Below are positions 62,070-64,000 of a stretch of 64,000 nt of DNA, one piece after another (the first letter of the stretch is position 1; every line of letters begins with the position of its first letter). Location of the stretch: the NCBI RefSeq assembly GCF_026151165.2, contig NZ_CP117849.1, positions 1,612,001 through 1,676,000 of the forward strand, given 5' to 3'. This stretch comes from Cryobacterium sp. SO2 (lineage in GTDB: Bacteria; Actinomycetota; Actinomycetes; Actinomycetales; Microbacteriaceae). A program made the translations under genes and the position numbers. Under the pieces are notes generated by a model. The model was not told the DNA's origin. It saw nothing but the letters and a program-made list of their open reading frames with translations, and did not search any database.

Positions 62070-64000
62070 ATGGCGAGCAACGGCACGAACGGCATGAACG
62101 GAACCGGAGTCACACCATCGCGCTCGGTCGGGGGTGTGCTCGGCGGCCTGCTCGGCCTGATCGCGACCAGCGCCATAGCCGGGCTGCTGGTGACGGTGAG
62201 CCTGACCCCGGTGCTGGCGCTCACCAGCGTCACCGCCACGAACACCATCGGGGTGTTCGCGAACCTGCCCGACTACCTGGCCATCGAACCGCTCGCCCAG
62301 CGCAGCAACATCTACGCCACCCGCTCAGACGGCACACCGGTGCTCCTGGCGACGCTGTACCAGCAGAATCGGGTTGAGGTGGGCTGGGACGAGATCGGCC
62401 AGAACGTCAAGGATGCCGCGGTCGCCGGCGAAGACCCACGCTTCTACGAACACGGCGGCATCGACATCCAGGGCACCATGCGCGGAGCGCTGACAACGGC
62501 GCTGAAGGGCAGCGTGCAGGGCGGATCGTCGATCACGCAGCAATACGTGAAGAACGTGTTGGTGCAGAAGTGCGAGTCCCTGCCCACCGATGCCGAGATC
62601 GCGGGTTGCTACGACGATGCCACCCAGACCTCGGTGACCCGCAAGCTCAAGGAGATGCGGCTGGCGATCGGGGTGGAGAAGAAATACTCCAAGAACGACA
62701 TCCTGCGCCAGTACCTCAACATCACCGGTTTCGGCGGCCGGGTCTACGGGATCGAGGCCGCGGCCGACTACTACTACGGCACGTCGGCGGCCGACCTCAC
62801 CGTGGCGCAGGCGGCCAGCCTCACGGCCATCGTGAACAATCCGGACAAGTTCCGCCTCGACCGGCCGGAGAGCGAGACCAACGGCGCGGCGAACGGCTAC
62901 CGCGACAACAAGGAGCGCCGCGACTACATCCTCGGCGAGATGCTCACGTACAAGAAGATCACCAGGGCGGAACACGACGAGGCCGTTGCGACGCCGATCG
63001 AGCCGTCGATCCACGAGCCCAGCACCGGATGCCAGACCGCGCTGGCCGACGCGTTCTTCTGCGATTACGTCGTGCACGTTCTCAGCAACGACCCGATCTT
63101 CGGGCCGGACGAGGACACCAGGCTGAAGAACCTGCGCACCGGCGGCTACAGCGTGTACACCACGCTGGACCTCGACCTGCAGCACGCCGCCGTGACCACC
63201 CTGGACAAGAACGTGCCCAAGAGTCGAGCGGGTTGGGACGTCGGAGCCGTGGTGTCGAGTGTGGAGGTGGGCAGCGGCCGGGTGCTGGCGATGGCGCAGA
63301 ACAAGGACTACAGCCAGGATCCGGAGGTGCAGGCCACCGGGAACAACTGGACCAGCGTGAACTACAACACCGACTTCGCCGACGGCGGCTCCCGCGGCTT
63401 CCAGCCCGGCTCGACCTACAAGATCTTCACCCTCGCCGAATGGCTGAACACCGGCCACTCCCTGGGCGAGCGGGTCGACTCCGCGCCGAAGTCCCGATGG
63501 GGCACTTTCCAGGACAGCTGCCTCGGCCCGCAGAACTACGACTCGGAGGGGTGGAGCCCCAAGAACGACTCGAACGAGTCCGGCGGTAACTACAGCGCGC
63601 TTGAGTCCACCATCGGGTCGATCAACACCGGCTTCATCGGCATGGCCAAGCGGCTGGACCTGTGCGGGATCCGCAAGATGGCAGAGGCCTTCGGTATGCA
63701 CAGGGCCGACGGCGAACCCCTGAGTGAGAGTGCGGCTTCGGTGATCGGCACCAACGAGGTGGCCCCGTTGAGCATGGCCATCGCGTTCGCCGGCATCGCC
63801 AACAACGGTGTCACCTGCAGTCCGGTCGTGATTGACCGGATGGTCGACTCCACCGGTGCCGAGGTGCCGATTCCGCAGTCGCGGTGTTCGGAGTCCGTGC
63901 GGCCGCAGGCCGCGCAACAGATGGTGTCGGCCCTCAGCCAGGTGCTCAGCAAGGGCACCGCGACGCAGTCGTACAACGCCACCAAGCCCCGGGTGCCGAT
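62070..64000 (+). CDS. Bifunctional penicillin-binding protein (class A), 3' truncated by window edge
   Basis: The frame is open to the last base (>640 residues). A short cytosolic tail and one membrane helix (GLLGLIATSAIAGLLVTVSLTPVLAL) precede a GT51 glycosyltransferase domain (AGEDPRFYEHGGIDIQG, GGSSITQQYVKNVLV, RKLKEMRLAIGVEKKYSKNDILRQYLN) and a transpeptidase domain with the catalytic Ser in QPGSTYKIFT and an SxN-type SINTGF. The KTG motif lies beyond the window. It would polymerise and cross-link peptidoglycan. The ATG at 62070 has a weak ribosome site. In other frames the region shows only shadows. Confidence 0.94.
   Translation, partial: MASNGTNGMNGTGVTPSRSVGGVLGGLLGLIATSAIAGLLVTVSLTPVLALTSVTATNTIGVFANLPDYLAIEPLAQRSNIYATRSDGTPVLLATLYQQNRVEVGWDEIGQNVKDAAVAGEDPRFYEHGGIDIQGTMRGALTTALKGSVQGGSSITQQYVKNVLVQKCESLPTDAEIAGCYDDATQTSVTRKLKEMRLAIGVEKKYSKNDILRQYLNITGFGGRVYGIEAAADYYYGTSAADLTVAQAASLTAIVNNPDKFRLDRPESETNGAANGYRDNKERRDYILGEMLTYKKITRAEHDEAVATPIEPSIHEPSTGCQTALADAFFCDYVVHVLSNDPIFGPDEDTRLKNLRTGGYSVYTTLDLDLQHAAVTTLDKNVPKSRAGWDVGAVVSSVEVGSGRVLAMAQNKDYSQDPEVQATGNNWTSVNYNTDFADGGSRGFQPGSTYKIFTLAEWLNTGHSLGERVDSAPKSRWGTFQDSCLGPQNYDSEGWSPKNDSNESGGNYSALESTIGSINTGFIGMAKRLDLCGIRKMAEAFGMHRADGEPLSESAASVIGTNEVAPLSMAIAFAGIANNGVTCSPVVIDRMVDSTGAEVPIPQSRCSESVRPQAAQQMVSALSQVLSKGTATQSYNATKPRVP

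Overview
The window is high-GC DNA from an actinobacterium, most likely family Microbacteriaceae (Cryobacterium/Leifsonia-like). The evidence is gene content (a DUF222/HNH '13E12-type' endonuclease, a PspC-type kinase, maltokinase, actinobacterial DUF genes), frequent GTG/TTG starts, and many genes whose start codon lies 6-7 nt after a TANNNT -10 hexamer, as in leaderless actinobacterial transcripts. It is chromosomal: no phage, plasmid, integrase, IS transposase, tRNA, rRNA or CRISPR array was seen. Assignments rest on reading translated sequence and motifs; no database search was possible.

Layout. 1-12.7 kb: 3' half of a Clp ATPase, type III glutamine synthetase with a possible GlnR box, HelD-like RNA polymerase recycling ATPase, a doxX-tetR operon with visible operators, a PfkB sugar kinase divergent from NAD(P)HX epimerase, a KduD-like dehydrogenase and a xi-class GST. 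12.8-20.4 kb: two alpha/beta hydrolases, a VOC protein, an APC permease, a stand-alone LigD-type polymerase, and thyA-folA. 20.5-27.7 kb: a class I amidotransferase, CotH-like lipoprotein, and a PspC/LiaF-like envelope-stress module. 27.7-37.4 kb: DszC-like flavoprotein, ATP-dependent DNA ligase, acyl-CoA synthetase, maltokinase, PEP synthase and a small gene behind a LexA (SOS) box. 37.4-41 kb: DUF4956-VTC-beta-helix lipoprotein cassette, the usual partners of CotH. 41-50 kb: small membrane protein, MFS with GntR regulator, SDR, DUF72, FAD-linked 2-hydroxyacid dehydrogenase, and the DUF222/HNH gene flanked by inverted repeats. 50-55.5 kb: a three-gene flavin electron-transfer operon (transmembrane reductase, FMN-binding protein, ApbE) and a three-gene coupled operon (acidic repeat protein, JmjC-type cupin oxygenase, sucrase/ferredoxin-like protein). 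55.5-59.6 kb: pyruvate formate-lyase and its activase, then a small membrane protein. 59.7-64 kb: secreted GH5 cellulase, an internally duplicated small protein, and the 5' part of a bifunctional penicillin-binding protein.

The strongest unusual signals are regulatory. The pflB leader carries a 14-bp palindrome matching the mycobacterial DosR/DevR hypoxia box core at 13 of 14 positions, and a weaker copy precedes the gene downstream of pflA. This suggests a DosR-like hypoxia regulon driving fermentation in this lineage. The pflA start codon sits in the loop of a perfect 12-bp inverted repeat. Several intergenic gaps hold long palindromes that fall into at least two repeat families, and some of these may double as terminators between convergent genes.
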